A stretch of 64,000 bases of DNA. Origin: Haloechinothrix sp033042135. Its GTDB lineage: Bacteria; Actinomycetota; Actinomycetes; Mycobacteriales; Pseudonocardiaceae. Position numbers and translations under genes: made by a program. Each line of letters opens with the position of its first letter. The first letter of the stretch is position 1. The stretch spans positions 17,706 through 81,705 of the forward strand of contig NZ_WBXM01000015.1 in the NCBI RefSeq assembly GCF_033042135.1, given 5' to 3'. Of the stretch, positions 24,774 through 33,397 are shown piece after piece. A model generated the notes under the pieces. That model was not told where the DNA came from and searched no databases. It saw only the letters and a list, made by a program, of their open reading frames with translations.

Positions 24774-27506
24774 TCACTCCGGCGGTACATCGATCGGCCG
24801 GAGCCTGCGCGGCCCGCTGTCCGGCCGCGCAGGCGGCTGACCCACCGTGACACGGGCACCGACCACCGTCGCACCATCGCTGGTGGCGATCACCGGATCG
24901 AGCTCGAGCGCCCGCACCTCAGGTAGGTCGTCGGCCAGCGCGGACACCCGCAGAACGAGCTCGGACAGTGCGCCGACATCGGCGGGCTCGGCACCGCGAT
25001 ACCCCGCGAGCAGTGGCGCCGTCCGCGGCTCGGCCACCAGGTCGGCGGCATCGACGTCGGTCAGTGGGACCGCGCGGTAGGCACGGTCACCGATGAGCTC
25101 ACCGAGGCTGCCGGACAGGCCGAACGACACCAGCGTCCCGAAGGACGGATCGTCCTGCAGCCCGATGGCACATGAACTACCCCTCGGCGCCATACACTGC
25201 ACGTACACTTCCGGAGAGTCGCCGATCTCGCGCAGGTCACGGTAGGCGGTACGTACCGCGTCCTCGGTGTAGAGGTCCAGCCGTGTCCCGGTGTAGTCGG
25301 GGCTTCGTCGCAGCCGATCCACGCCGGATTTCAACGCAACCGGGTAACCGAGCCGCGCCGCGGCATCGGCCGCGTCCTCCTCGCAGGCCACCCGCTCGTA
25401 CGACACCACGTCGATGCCGTAACAGCGCAGCAGTTCGAGGCACAGCGTATCCGGTAACCAGCGACCCGCCTGGGCTCCCGCGCTATCCCACTCCCCCGCC
25501 AGTACGGCGGTGACCAGCTGTTGCGCCCGTTGTGGGTGCAGCTCCGGTTGGCGCGCGAACGACCCGGCCGGCCGCTGCCGCCATGCCGCGTACCGCACCA
25601 CGCGGGCCAGCGCCGACACCGCCCGCTCCGGGCTCGGATACGACGGGACCGAACCCGCGGCGGGGACGCCGTCCTCGGTATACACCGCGAGCTCACTCGG
25701 GATGCCCTCCACCGCAAGGAAGGTCGATACGATCGGCTTGCTGCCGTGCGGCGCAGCATCCTCGGCAGCCTCCCGTACCGCTCGCGCGTAGCGCGTTCCC
25801 GGAATCGCCAGTGGTGGAACGAACACCACCACGAGCGCATCGGTGTTCGGATCGTGCAGCGCCTCCCGCACCGCTCTGGCGAACTCCTCCGGTCCCGCCT
25901 GCGGGCCCACGTCCACCGGTTCGAAGGCTAACGTCAGGCCGAGATCCAATGCGGTGTCCGCGGCGAGCGCGCCGATCGCCGCGGAGTTCCCCACGATCGC
26001 CACCTGATCCCCCTCGGGCAGCGGCTGATGCGCCAGCACCAGCGCGGTATCGAAAAGCTGGTCGAGCGTTTCCACCCGGATTACCCCGGCTTGCTCGAAC
26101 AGCGCCTGCACCGAGGCGTCGTCCACCGACGTCGAGGTCGCCGCAAGCTCCGGACGCAGCGCGCGCCGCCCGGAGCGCACCGCCACGATGGGTTTGCGGC
26201 GGGCGAGTCTGCGCGCCAGCCGGGCGAACTTGCGCGGGTTGCCGAACGACTCCAGGTAGAGCAGCACGGTGTCGGTATCCGGATCGGTCTCCCAGTACTG
26301 CAGTAGGTCGTTGCCGGAGACATCGGCGCGGTTACCTGCGGAGACGAAGGTGGACAGCCCAAGCCCGCGCTTCTCGGCGTCGTCGAGGATGGCGATACCG
26401 AGGGCACCCGACTGGCAGAAGAATCCCGTGCGCCCCCGCGGCGGAAGCCGCGGGGCCAGCGTGGCGTTGAGCCGGACCGATGGATCGGTGTTGAGTACGC
26501 CGAGCGCGTTGGGCCCCACCACGCGCATGCCGTGCGCTCGCGCCTCGCCGACCACCCGCAGCTCCGCGTGCATCCCGTGCGGCCCGGACTCTGCGAACCC
26601 GGAAGAAACGATCACCAGCGTGGTGACGCCCTTGTGCAGCGCGCCCTCCAGCACGTCGTCGACCTTCTCCGAGGGCACCGCGACCACCGCGAGGTCGACG
26701 TCGTCCGGGATGTCGACGACCGACGGGTAGGCCCGCACTCCTCGCACCGAGGGGTGTTCCGGGTTGACCGGGTAGACCGTCCCGGCGAAGTCCGCCCCGA
26801 GCAGGTTGGTCAGCACCGCGTAGCCGATCTTGGATCGATCGGGGGAAGCGCCGATCACCGCCACAGATCGCGGGAACAGCAGGTTCCGCACGCTGCGGGC
26901 TTCCGCAGCCTGTTCCCTGGCGCGGGCCACGACCAGGGATTCCTCGGTCGGGTCGATATCGAACTCGAGATGCAAGCTGCCGCCTGCCACCTCCCTGGTG
27001 ACCTCGTAGCCGGCGTCCCGGAACACCCGCAGCATCGCCGCGTTGTCGCTGAGGACCTCGGCGGCGAAGCGTTCGATGCCGCACTCCGCCGCCGCGGCCG
27101 CGAGATGCTCCAGCAGGATCGACCCCAGTCCCCTGCCCTGGTGGGCGTCGTCGACCACGAAAGCCACCTCGGCGAGCGGGCCGCCTTCCAGTCGCTCGTA
27201 CCGACCGACCGCGACGATCTCCGAACCGAGCGCGGCGACGAGCGCCACCCTGTCGTGGTGATCGACGACGGTGAACCTGGTCAGATCACGCGGCGGGATC
27301 CGGGGGTAGGCGCCGAAGTAGCGGAAGTACCGGGTACGTTCCGACAGTCTGCTGTGCAACGCGACGATACGGTCGGCGTCGTCGGGAACGATCGGCCGCA
27401 GCCGGACCGTGCCCCCGTCGGCCAGTACCACGTCGGCTTCCCAGTGCCGCGGGTAGTCGTAGGGGTCGGTGGAGTCTCCGGCGGGTGCCTGGTCATCGGC
27501 CGTCAT
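24774..27506 (-). CDS. GNAT acetyltransferase fused to acyl-CoA synthetase (NDP-forming)-like domains, Pat family
   Basis: A 910-residue fusion. Residues ~20-190 form a GNAT domain with the acetyl-CoA loop QGRGLGSILL (near residue 123). Then come a CoA-binding Rossmann domain (RSVAVIGASPDRSKIGYAVL), a succinyl-CoA synthetase-like domain (FFCQSGALGIAILDDAEKRG) and a C-terminal ATP-grasp half. The segment where active enzymes carry a phosphohistidine (SHTG) reads AATSTSVDD, so the synthetase part looks inactive and may only sense a ligand. Protein acetyltransferase Pat, which inactivates acetyl-CoA synthetase by lysine acetylation, has these domains; the GNAT-first order matches the Streptomyces lividans PatA type. 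Its gene lies 42 bases after acuC. The ATG at 27506 has AAGGGGA. Confidence 0.85.
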   Translation of the reverse strand: MTADDQAPAGDSTDPYDYPRHWEADVVLADGGTVRLRPIVPDDADRIVALHSRLSERTRYFRYFGAYPRIPPRDLTRFTVVDHHDRVALVAALGSEIVAVGRYERLEGGPLAEVAFVVDDAHQGRGLGSILLEHLAAAAAECGIERFAAEVLSDNAAMLRVFRDAGYEVTREVAGGSLHLEFDIDPTEESLVVARAREQAAEARSVRNLLFPRSVAVIGASPDRSKIGYAVLTNLLGADFAGTVYPVNPEHPSVRGVRAYPSVVDIPDDVDLAVVAVPSEKVDDVLEGALHKGVTTLVIVSSGFAESGPHGMHAELRVVGEARAHGMRVVGPNALGVLNTDPSVRLNATLAPRLPPRGRTGFFCQSGALGIAILDDAEKRGLGLSTFVSAGNRADVSGNDLLQYWETDPDTDTVLLYLESFGNPRKFARLARRLARRKPIVAVRSGRRALRPELAATSTSVDDASVQALFEQAGVIRVETLDQLFDTALVLAHQPLPEGDQVAIVGNSAAIGALAADTALDLGLTLAFEPVDVGPQAGPEEFARAVREALHDPNTDALVVVFVPPLAIPGTRYARAVREAAEDAAPHGSKPIVSTFLAVEGIPSELAVYTEDGVPAAGSVPSYPSPERAVSALARVVRYAAWRQRPAGSFARQPELHPQRAQQLVTAVLAGEWDSAGAQAGRWLPDTLCLELLRCYGIDVVSYERVACEEDAADAAARLGYPVALKSGVDRLRRSPDYTGTRLDLYTEDAVRTAYRDLREIGDSPEVYVQCMAPRGSSCAIGLQDDPSFGTLVSFGLSGSLGELIGDRAYRAVPLTDVDAADLVAEPRTAPLLAGYRGAEPADVGALSELVLRVSALADDLPEVRALELDPVIATSDGATVVGARVTVGQPPARPDSGPRRLRPIDVPPE

Positions 27507-27548
27507 CGCATTCCCCTTCGTTCTCTACTCCCACGGCCACCGACAGGG

Positions 27549-28724
27549 TCAGTCCCTCGGGTCGTCGGGATTCAGTCCCACGAGCGGGAACACCGCCTTC
27601 CGGGTCTCGCGGATAGCCGGATCCACCGGTTCCTCATTCACCCCGTCCCACGGGGTGAACTCAGCCTGCTCGCCGTCGGTCATGGAGATCGGTATCTCGG
27701 CGTGCGGAGCGGCCTTGGCCACCGAGGAGCTCCAGATCCCTGGCACCCGGGTGTGCGGATCGATGTCACGGTCGAGCACCGTGGCGATCAGGTGCGTCCA
27801 TGACCGGGGCACCACCCGCACCAGCTGGTAACCGCCGCCACCGACGGCCAGCCACCGGCCGCCGCTGTACTGCTCAGCCAGCTGCCGCAGCTCTTGGTAG
27901 ATCCGGCGATGCCCGTCGACGCTCAGCGCCAGATCAGCAAGGGGGTCCTCGTCGTGGGAATCGACGCCGCATTGCGTCACCAGTACCTGCGGCTCGAACT
28001 GCGCGATCAGTCCGGGGACGACAGCACGGAACGCACGTAGCCAGCCCCGGTCGGGTGTCCGCGGCGGCAGCGCCACGTTCACCGCACGCCCCTCGGCGCC
28101 GGGACCGCCGGACTCGCCGGGAAAGCCCGTGCCGGGGAACAACGTCATCGGGTGCTGGTGCAGCGAGATCGTGAGCACGCGTGGGTCATCGTAGAACGCT
28201 GCCTGTACCCCGTCGCCGTGATGCACGTCGGTATCGATGTAGGCGATCCGCTCGAACCCGCTGTCCAGCAACCGGGCGATCGCTGCCGCGCAGTCGTTGT
28301 AGATGCAGAATCCCGCGGCACATCCCGGCATGGCATGGTGGAGGCCGCCTGCGATGTTGACCGCTCGCGTGGCGGTCCCGCTCGCGAGCTGATCGGCCGC
28401 GAGCAGGCTCGACCCCACCACCAGCGCCGCCGCGGAGTGCATATCCGAGAACACCGGATTGTCCGCGCCGCCAAGGCCGTGGCCGACGTCGTACCCGGCA
28501 CCGGGCGCGCGCTTGACCGCGGCCACGTACTCCGCATGGTGGACCCGGGTGATATCCGCTTCGGCCGCCTGTTCGGGAACCAGCAACGACACGCCGTCGA
28601 GCACGCCCAGTTCCCTGGCGAGGCGAATCGTCAGGTCGAGCCGTACCGGGTTGAACGGATGGCCGTCGCCGAAGTCGTACGACAGCAGCGAGGAGTGCCA
28701 CACTACGGCCGAAGATCGCATCAT
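27549..28724 (-). CDS. acuC: AcuC-type protein lysine deacetylase (histone deacetylase family)
   Basis: A 391-residue zinc-dependent deacetylase of the histone deacetylase/acetoin utilisation family. NIAGGLHHAMPGCAAGFCIY contains the two active-site histidines, YIDTDVHHGDGVQAAFYDD carries zinc ligands D and H, and LAVGGGGYQLVRVVPRSW has the conserved GGGGY. AcuC removes acetyl groups from acetyl-CoA synthetase, restoring activity. The next gene downstream is the putative acetyltransferase for the opposite reaction, so the pair makes a reversible switch, as acuA-acuC does in Bacillus. The gene starts 27 bases after the sulfurtransferase stop. The first of two adjacent ATG codons (28724) is used. 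Confidence 0.93.
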   Translation of the reverse strand: MMRSSAVVWHSSLLSYDFGDGHPFNPVRLDLTIRLARELGVLDGVSLLVPEQAAEADITRVHHAEYVAAVKRAPGAGYDVGHGLGGADNPVFSDMHSAAALVVGSSLLAADQLASGTATRAVNIAGGLHHAMPGCAAGFCIYNDCAAAIARLLDSGFERIAYIDTDVHHGDGVQAAFYDDPRVLTISLHQHPMTLFPGTGFPGESGGPGAEGRAVNVALPPRTPDRGWLRAFRAVVPGLIAQFEPQVLVTQCGVDSHDEDPLADLALSVDGHRRIYQELRQLAEQYSGGRWLAVGGGGYQLVRVVPRSWTHLIATVLDRDIDPHTRVPGIWSSSVAKAAPHAEIPISMTDGEQAEFTPWDGVNEEPVDPAIRETRKAVFPLVGLNPDDPRD

Positions 28725-28751
28725 CCCAGCCTATCCAGTCACCCGTGATCC

Positions 28752-29594
28752 TCAACCCGGCTGCGTGCCGGTGATGACCTCCCGCAGCGGATCGCGACAC
28801 CATTGTGACCAGGATCCAGCGTAGAGCGCGGGCCACTCACCGGCACCGGCCAGCTCCAGCGCGAGGACAACCGAGCACGCCGTAACCCCGGATCCGCAGT
28901 AAGCACCCACCGGCGCGTCGCCGGTGACCCCGAGCTCGGCGAAGCGCTCTGCCAACTCGGCGGGCGAGCGCCAGCGCCCATCGGCACCGGTGTGATCAGC
29001 GAACGGCGCGTTCACCGCGCCCGGGATGTGTCCTGCGCGGGGATCCACCGGTTCGTGCTCGCCCGCGTACCGCTCGGGGGCCCGGGCATCCAGCAGCACC
29101 CCCTCGCGGGCACAGCGAGCCGCTCCGTCGGTATCCAGCACCGGCATCCGCCCCGGCGTCACCTTGATACCGGTGGGTACCGGCTCGGGGACCGTCGTGG
29201 TAACCGGACGGTTGCCTGCCGACCACGCCGCGTAGCCACCGTCGAGCACCGCCACCGCCCGGTGCCCCGCCCAGCGCAGCAGCCACCAGGCCCGCGCGGC
29301 CACCGAGCCGTCGGCATCGTCGTAGGCCACCACCGGGTGGCCGCTGCGCACTCCGGCGCTCCGCAGCGTCCGTTGCAGCCGCTCGGGGTCCGGCAGCGGG
29401 TGGCGACCACCCGCACCGGGCCGCCCCGCCAGCGCGGTATCCAGATCGACGAACACCGCGCCCGGGATGTGCCCTTCGGCGTAGGATTCCGCACCGGGCG
29501 GCCCCGACATCCGCCAGCGTACGTCCAGCACCGTCGGAGGATCCCCGCTCGCCAGCATCGCCGCGAGGCCTTCGGGGTCGATCAGCGGATGCAT
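28752..29594 (-). CDS. 3-mercaptopyruvate/thiosulfate sulfurtransferase (two rhodanese domains)
   Basis: A 280-residue tandem rhodanese protein. The N-terminal inactive repeat includes VLDVRWRMSG and EGHIPGAVFVDLD; the C-terminal repeat has VLLDARAPERYAGE and the active-site loop AYCGSGVTACSVV with the persulfide cysteine. A CGSGVT loop points to mercaptopyruvate sulfurtransferase (SseA type) rather than rhodanese (CRxGxT). It transfers sulfur to thiols or cyanide. The ATG at 29594 begins MHPLID; an ATG at 29603 three codons earlier is also possible and neither has a strong ribosome site. It heads the minus-strand run leading to acuC. Confidence 0.9.
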   Translation of the reverse strand: MHPLIDPEGLAAMLASGDPPTVLDVRWRMSGPPGAESYAEGHIPGAVFVDLDTALAGRPGAGGRHPLPDPERLQRTLRSAGVRSGHPVVAYDDADGSVAARAWWLLRWAGHRAVAVLDGGYAAWSAGNRPVTTTVPEPVPTGIKVTPGRMPVLDTDGAARCAREGVLLDARAPERYAGEHEPVDPRAGHIPGAVNAPFADHTGADGRWRSPAELAERFAELGVTGDAPVGAYCGSGVTACSVVLALELAGAGEWPALYAGSWSQWCRDPLREVITGTQPG

Positions 29595-29765
29595 ACCGCC
29601 CATTCTGCCGTAGCCACCGTTACCGGCACCTTCCGTAGCCAGGCACACGAACACCGGCGAGCTAGCTACGATTGTGGTCATCGGACACCGGCGTGGCTCC
29701 GACGGCGCGAACCGCCCGCGGCACATGATCCGACGACCGTGCACGGCCCGACAAAGGACGGCAGA

Positions 29766-30461
29766 GTGAACGACCTGATCGACACTACGGAGATGTACCT
29801 GCGCACCATCTTCGAACTGGAAGAAGAGGGTGTCGTGCCGCTTCGGGCACGGATCGCGGAACGTCTCGATCAGAGCGGCCCGACGGTGAGCCAGACGGTG
29901 GCCCGCATGGAGCGTGACAACCTTGTCGTCGTGGCGGGTGATCGCCACCTCGAGCTGACCGACCATGGCCGCGAGCTGGCGATCGCGGTGATGCGCAAGC
30001 ACCGACTGGCCGAGCTGCTGCTGGTCGATGTCATCGGGCTCGAGTGGGAGCACGTGCACAACGAGGCATGCCGGTGGGAGCACGTGATGAGCGAAGCCGT
30101 CGAGCACAAGCTGGTGAAGCTGCTCGGCTACCCCACGACCTCTCCGTACGGCAACCCCATTCCCGGGCTCGACAAGCTCGGTGCGGGCGAACCCGCGCCA
30201 CCCGCCGAATCGAACCTGATCCGCCTCGACGAGCTCGCGCGGTCCGGCGGCGGTACCGTGACGATCAAGCGGATCGCCGAGCACGTTCAGATGGACGAGG
30301 AGTTGATGGCTAAGCTGCGGTCGGTGGGATTGATTCCCGGGGAATCCGTACAGATCGACAGCGCCACCGGGGCCGAGGCCGCTGTGACGATCACTGGAAA
30401 GGACGAATCGATCGAAGTATCCACCGGCATCCTGCACGCCGTCCTCGCCACCGCTCCGTAA
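29766..30461 (+). CDS. ideR: Iron-dependent transcriptional repressor IdeR/DtxR
   Basis: A 231-residue DtxR-family regulator that with Fe(II) represses siderophore and iron-uptake genes and activates iron storage. The winged helix is residues 1-73 (RLDQSGPTVSQTVARMERDN). Metal ligands known from DtxR are present: M10 in TTEMYLR, and the cluster HNEACRWEHVMSE supplying H98, C102, E105 and H106. The C-terminal SH3-like domain (GLIPGESVQIDSATG) is intact, so this is full-length IdeR. The GTG at 29766 has AAAGGA upstream; the longer frame upstream is antisense to the sulfurtransferase. It follows the sigB-ideR association of mycobacteria, here separated by 7 kb. Confidence 0.96.
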   Translation: MNDLIDTTEMYLRTIFELEEEGVVPLRARIAERLDQSGPTVSQTVARMERDNLVVVAGDRHLELTDHGRELAIAVMRKHRLAELLLVDVIGLEWEHVHNEACRWEHVMSEAVEHKLVKLLGYPTTSPYGNPIPGLDKLGAGEPAPPAESNLIRLDELARSGGGTVTIKRIAEHVQMDEELMAKLRSVGLIPGESVQIDSATGAEAAVTITGKDESIEVSTGILHAVLATAP

Positions 30462-30479
30462 CGGGCCTAGACGGCGAGC

Positions 30480-31481
30480 ATGACATCGGCTGAGCTATCG
30501 AGTACCGGCAAGCTGCTGGTGACCGGGGGTGCGGGTTACATCGGCAGTGTCTGCACCGCATGGCTGCTGGCCGCGGGGTACTCGGTTACCGTCGTCGACG
30601 ACCTGTCGACGGGCCACCGTGACGCGGTTCCCGGGGGCGCCCACTTCGTCGAGGGCGACGCCGCCGACATAGCCGCCGACCTGCTCGGCGAGGGCTTCGA
30701 CGGAGTGCTGCACTTCGCCGCCCGGTCCCTGGTCGGCGAATCGATGGCCCATCCGGACCGGTACTGGCACGGCAATGTCGTGACCTCACTGCGGTTGCTC
30801 GATGCCATGTGCGCACACGGCACACCGCGCCTCGTCTTCTCGTCCACGGCAGCCACCTACGGCTCCCCCGATCGTGTGCCGATCGCGGAGTCAACCCCGA
30901 CGGTGCCGGGTAATACCTACGGCTATACCAAGCTCGCGGCCGACCATGCCATCACCAGCTACGCCCACGCGCACGGACTGGCGGCAGTGAGCCTGCGGTA
31001 CTTCAATGTGGCGGGAGCCTATGGGCGGTGGGGTGAACGGCATGCCGAGGAAACCCACCTCATCCCCCTCGTGCTGCGGGTCGCAGCCGGCCTGGCCGAG
31101 AGCGTGTCCGTTCACGGCGACGACTACCCGACCGCCGACGGCACGGCGGTGCGTGACTACATCCACGTCGCCGACCTCGCCGACGCCCACCTCCGCGCGC
31201 TACGCCACGCGGCGCCGGGACAGCATCGCGTGTACAACCTCGGCAACGGTACCGGCTTCTCGGTTCAGCAGGTCCTCGACACCTGCCGGGCGGTGACCGG
31301 CCACCGGATTCCGGCTGCCGTGGCACCACGCAGGCCAGGAGATCCGGCCGTGCTCGTCGCATCGAGCGATCGGGCGCGGGTGGAGCTCGGCTGGAAACCA
31401 CAACACCCCAACCTGGTCGATATCGTCACCCACGCGTGGGAGTTCGCCACCACCGGACGGGCAGGCGAGCCAGCACGCTGA
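30480..31481 (+). CDS. galE: UDP-glucose 4-epimerase
   Basis: A 333-residue short-chain dehydrogenase-type epimerase interconverting UDP-glucose and UDP-galactose, the donor for galactan and other envelope glycans. LLVTGGAGYIGSVCTAWLL is the NAD-binding loop, FSSTAATYGSPD carries the catalytic Ser/Thr, NTYGYTKLAADH the YxxxK pair, and LRYFNVAGAYGRWGE is a family signature. It starts 18 bases after ideR on the same strand, with a weak GGCGAG site, so it is probably cotranscribed; linkage of galE to ideR occurs in several actinomycetes. The 3' end converges with the DUF4192 gene, 11 bases apart. Confidence 0.94.
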   Translation: MTSAELSSTGKLLVTGGAGYIGSVCTAWLLAAGYSVTVVDDLSTGHRDAVPGGAHFVEGDAADIAADLLGEGFDGVLHFAARSLVGESMAHPDRYWHGNVVTSLRLLDAMCAHGTPRLVFSSTAATYGSPDRVPIAESTPTVPGNTYGYTKLAADHAITSYAHAHGLAAVSLRYFNVAGAYGRWGERHAEETHLIPLVLRVAAGLAESVSVHGDDYPTADGTAVRDYIHVADLADAHLRALRHAAPGQHRVYNLGNGTGFSVQQVLDTCRAVTGHRIPAAVAPRRPGDPAVLVASSDRARVELGWKPQHPNLVDIVTHAWEFATTGRAGEPAR

Positions 31482-31492
31482 CCCGCGGCCGT

Positions 31493-32581
31493 TCACCCAC
31501 CCGGATCCTCACCCGCGGCTGCATCGGGCGGCAGGTCGATGCAACCGCCTGTGCGTTCGCCCGTCCCGGCCAGCGCACGGATGGTACGAGGCTGAACCCC
31601 GCCTTGCAGCGCGCGGAGGAGCAGTGCGGCCAGCACGTGATCGGGATCAGACTCCAGCGCGGACTCCAACGCGATCCGCGCCAGCGCCCCGTTGCCCGCG
31701 GCATAGGCGGAGTAGCCCGCCAGCACCGCGGGCTGAGCACGTTCCGGGGCGGGCAGCACCCTGGCGAGCCACTGCCAGAGTCGTTCGGCCGTGTGGGCAT
31801 CGGCCGTGTGCGGCGGCACCACGGTGGCCAGGCAGGCATCTCGCACCCGCGTATCGCTGACAGCGCGGGCGAGCGTGGCCAGCTCCTGGTCAGTGAGCTC
31901 AAAGTCACCCCGGCGCACCCGGAGCAACGCGTCCCTGACCACCTCGATACCGCGCGCTGCCTCCGCCGCCGCATCCTGCGGTCGGGAACGCAGCTCGGCC
32001 ACGAGATGATCGGCCCTCGTCCGCGCCCGCGCGTTATCGTCGGGCACGACCAGCCGCTGCAGCTCCTCCCTGCTGCCGAAAGTGACAAGGCCCTGATCGA
32101 CGATGCGCGCGGCGGCCACCGTACTGCCCGGATCCGGCAACACACCCCCGCAGCGCGCGTGGTCGTAGCACCGCCACCCCACGCCACCGGTGATGCTGGG
32201 CAACCACAACGCCGCGGGGTCGGTCACCTTACTGGCCCGCAACTGCTCGCGGAGCTCACGCACCAGGGCACGCTGTGGCAACCCGCGATGCCCGCGCACC
32301 GGTGCGCCCGAGGTGCCGCCGATCACGACGGTGACCACCGACGCCGGTTCCGCGCGAGTGATCGCCTCGACCAGCCGCACCGCCACCTCGCGCACTTCGG
32401 GCTCGGCCGGAAGGTCGCAGCGCATCACCGGGCCGACGTGGCGGCTTCCGGAGTGCGCGTTGGCAAGCAGCACTACCGAGTCGCTCGGGTAGAAACCAAT
32501 CATCTGGGGCAGCGACGCCAACAGCTCGCCCGGGCTGGTGAACCGTACCGGCGCGTTCCCCGCGTATGTCTCGTCGGTCAT
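31493..32581 (-). CDS. DUF4192 family protein
   Basis: A 362-residue soluble protein of the DUF4192 family, restricted to actinobacteria and without known function. The family start is visible as VRFTSPGELLASLPQMIGFY, followed by PSDSVVLLANAH and AITRAEPASVVTVVIGG. The C-terminal third is helical and alanine-rich with TPR-like spacing (AVLAGYSAYAAGNGALARIA). The ATG at 32581 (MTDETYAGN) is used; the frame upstream is proline-rich noise. It lies downstream of the CBS protein gene by 174 bases. Confidence 0.85.
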   Translation of the reverse strand: MTDETYAGNAPVRFTSPGELLASLPQMIGFYPSDSVVLLANAHSGSRHVGPVMRCDLPAEPEVREVAVRLVEAITRAEPASVVTVVIGGTSGAPVRGHRGLPQRALVRELREQLRASKVTDPAALWLPSITGGVGWRCYDHARCGGVLPDPGSTVAAARIVDQGLVTFGSREELQRLVVPDDNARARTRADHLVAELRSRPQDAAAEAARGIEVVRDALLRVRRGDFELTDQELATLARAVSDTRVRDACLATVVPPHTADAHTAERLWQWLARVLPAPERAQPAVLAGYSAYAAGNGALARIALESALESDPDHVLAALLLRALQGGVQPRTIRALAGTGERTGGCIDLPPDAAAGEDPGG

Positions 32582-32755
32582 GGCACCCAGCCTGCGCAGG
32601 CGATAGCCGTGCCGGGGCAGGCATGGCGAATCCGTGGACCGGTGACCCGGGTGTGGACAGCGCCGCGGGCGAACTGCCGCTCGGAGTCGCACGGAACCGG
32701 CCACGACCGGTGGCGAGGGCGGCGTCACCACCCGAACACCCGCTGCTCGCGGGGT

Positions 32756-33184
32756 TCACCCCTGCACGATGTATGCCTCGAGCTGTTCCTTGGTGTGTTC
32801 CAGCTCGTCCATCCGGTTCTTGACCACGTCGCCGATGCTGATGATGCCGCCCAGCCGCCCGTTGTCGATCACCGGCACGTGCCTGATCCGGCGCCTGGTC
32901 ATCAGGTGCGTCAGATCGTCGACGGTGTCCTCGGGGCCGCAGCTGGCCACCATCTCGGTCATGATCTCCGATACCGGCGCGTCCAGCAGCGGTGCGCCCC
33001 GCTCGTGCAGCCTACGCACCACGTCACGCTCGGAGACGATGCCGCTGACCTCGTCGCCGTCCACTACGACCATGGCACCCACGTTGTGTTCGGCCAGCAA
33101 GGCGAGAAGCTCGGTCACCGTCGTGTCCGGGCTCACCGTCGCCACCTCGGTTCCCTTGGCACGGAGCACATCGGCGATTCGCAT
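32756..33184 (-). CDS. CBS-domain pair protein
   Basis: A 142-residue protein made only of two CBS domains. Repeat 1 contains VGAMVVVDGDEVSGIVSERD and repeat 2 RHVPVIDNGRLGGIISIGDV, each ending in the nucleotide-contacting G-I-x-[ST]-x-[RG]-D motif. Such stand-alone CBS pairs bind AMP, ATP or NAD and act as energy sensors. The C-terminal helix ELEHTKEQLEAYIVQG may dimerise. GGAAGGAA precedes the ATG at 33184. It resembles mycobacterial hypoxia-linked CBS proteins, but no regulatory motif for hypoxia was found. Confidence 0.88.
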   Translation of the reverse strand: MRIADVLRAKGTEVATVSPDTTVTELLALLAEHNVGAMVVVDGDEVSGIVSERDVVRRLHERGAPLLDAPVSEIMTEMVASCGPEDTVDDLTHLMTRRRIRHVPVIDNGRLGGIISIGDVVKNRMDELEHTKEQLEAYIVQG

Positions 33185-33348
33185 CGAGTTCCTTCCGTCG
33201 GGTGACAGACCTCACAGCAGTATCCAGTAGAGTAACGCCGCTGGCAGGCCTCGCGGAAGACGCCGGAGGGGGTAACTTACCCGCCGGTAGATCACCGTAC
33301 GGCCGTGACCTGCGCGGCGGCGCCGATGCCGACCTGGAGGCACCCCAG

Positions 33349-33392
33349 GTGCTCGGGAGGGCAACGGCCCTGACCGCTGCCCTCCCGAGCAC
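33349..33392 (-). terminator. nrdJ terminator
   Basis: A perfect 15-base inverted repeat (GTGCTCGGGAGGGCA and TGCCCTCCCGAGCAC, 14-base loop) starts 6 bases past the nrdJ stop. There is no T-run, as usual for actinobacterial terminators. Confidence 0.8.
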
Positions 33393-33397
33393 GGACC

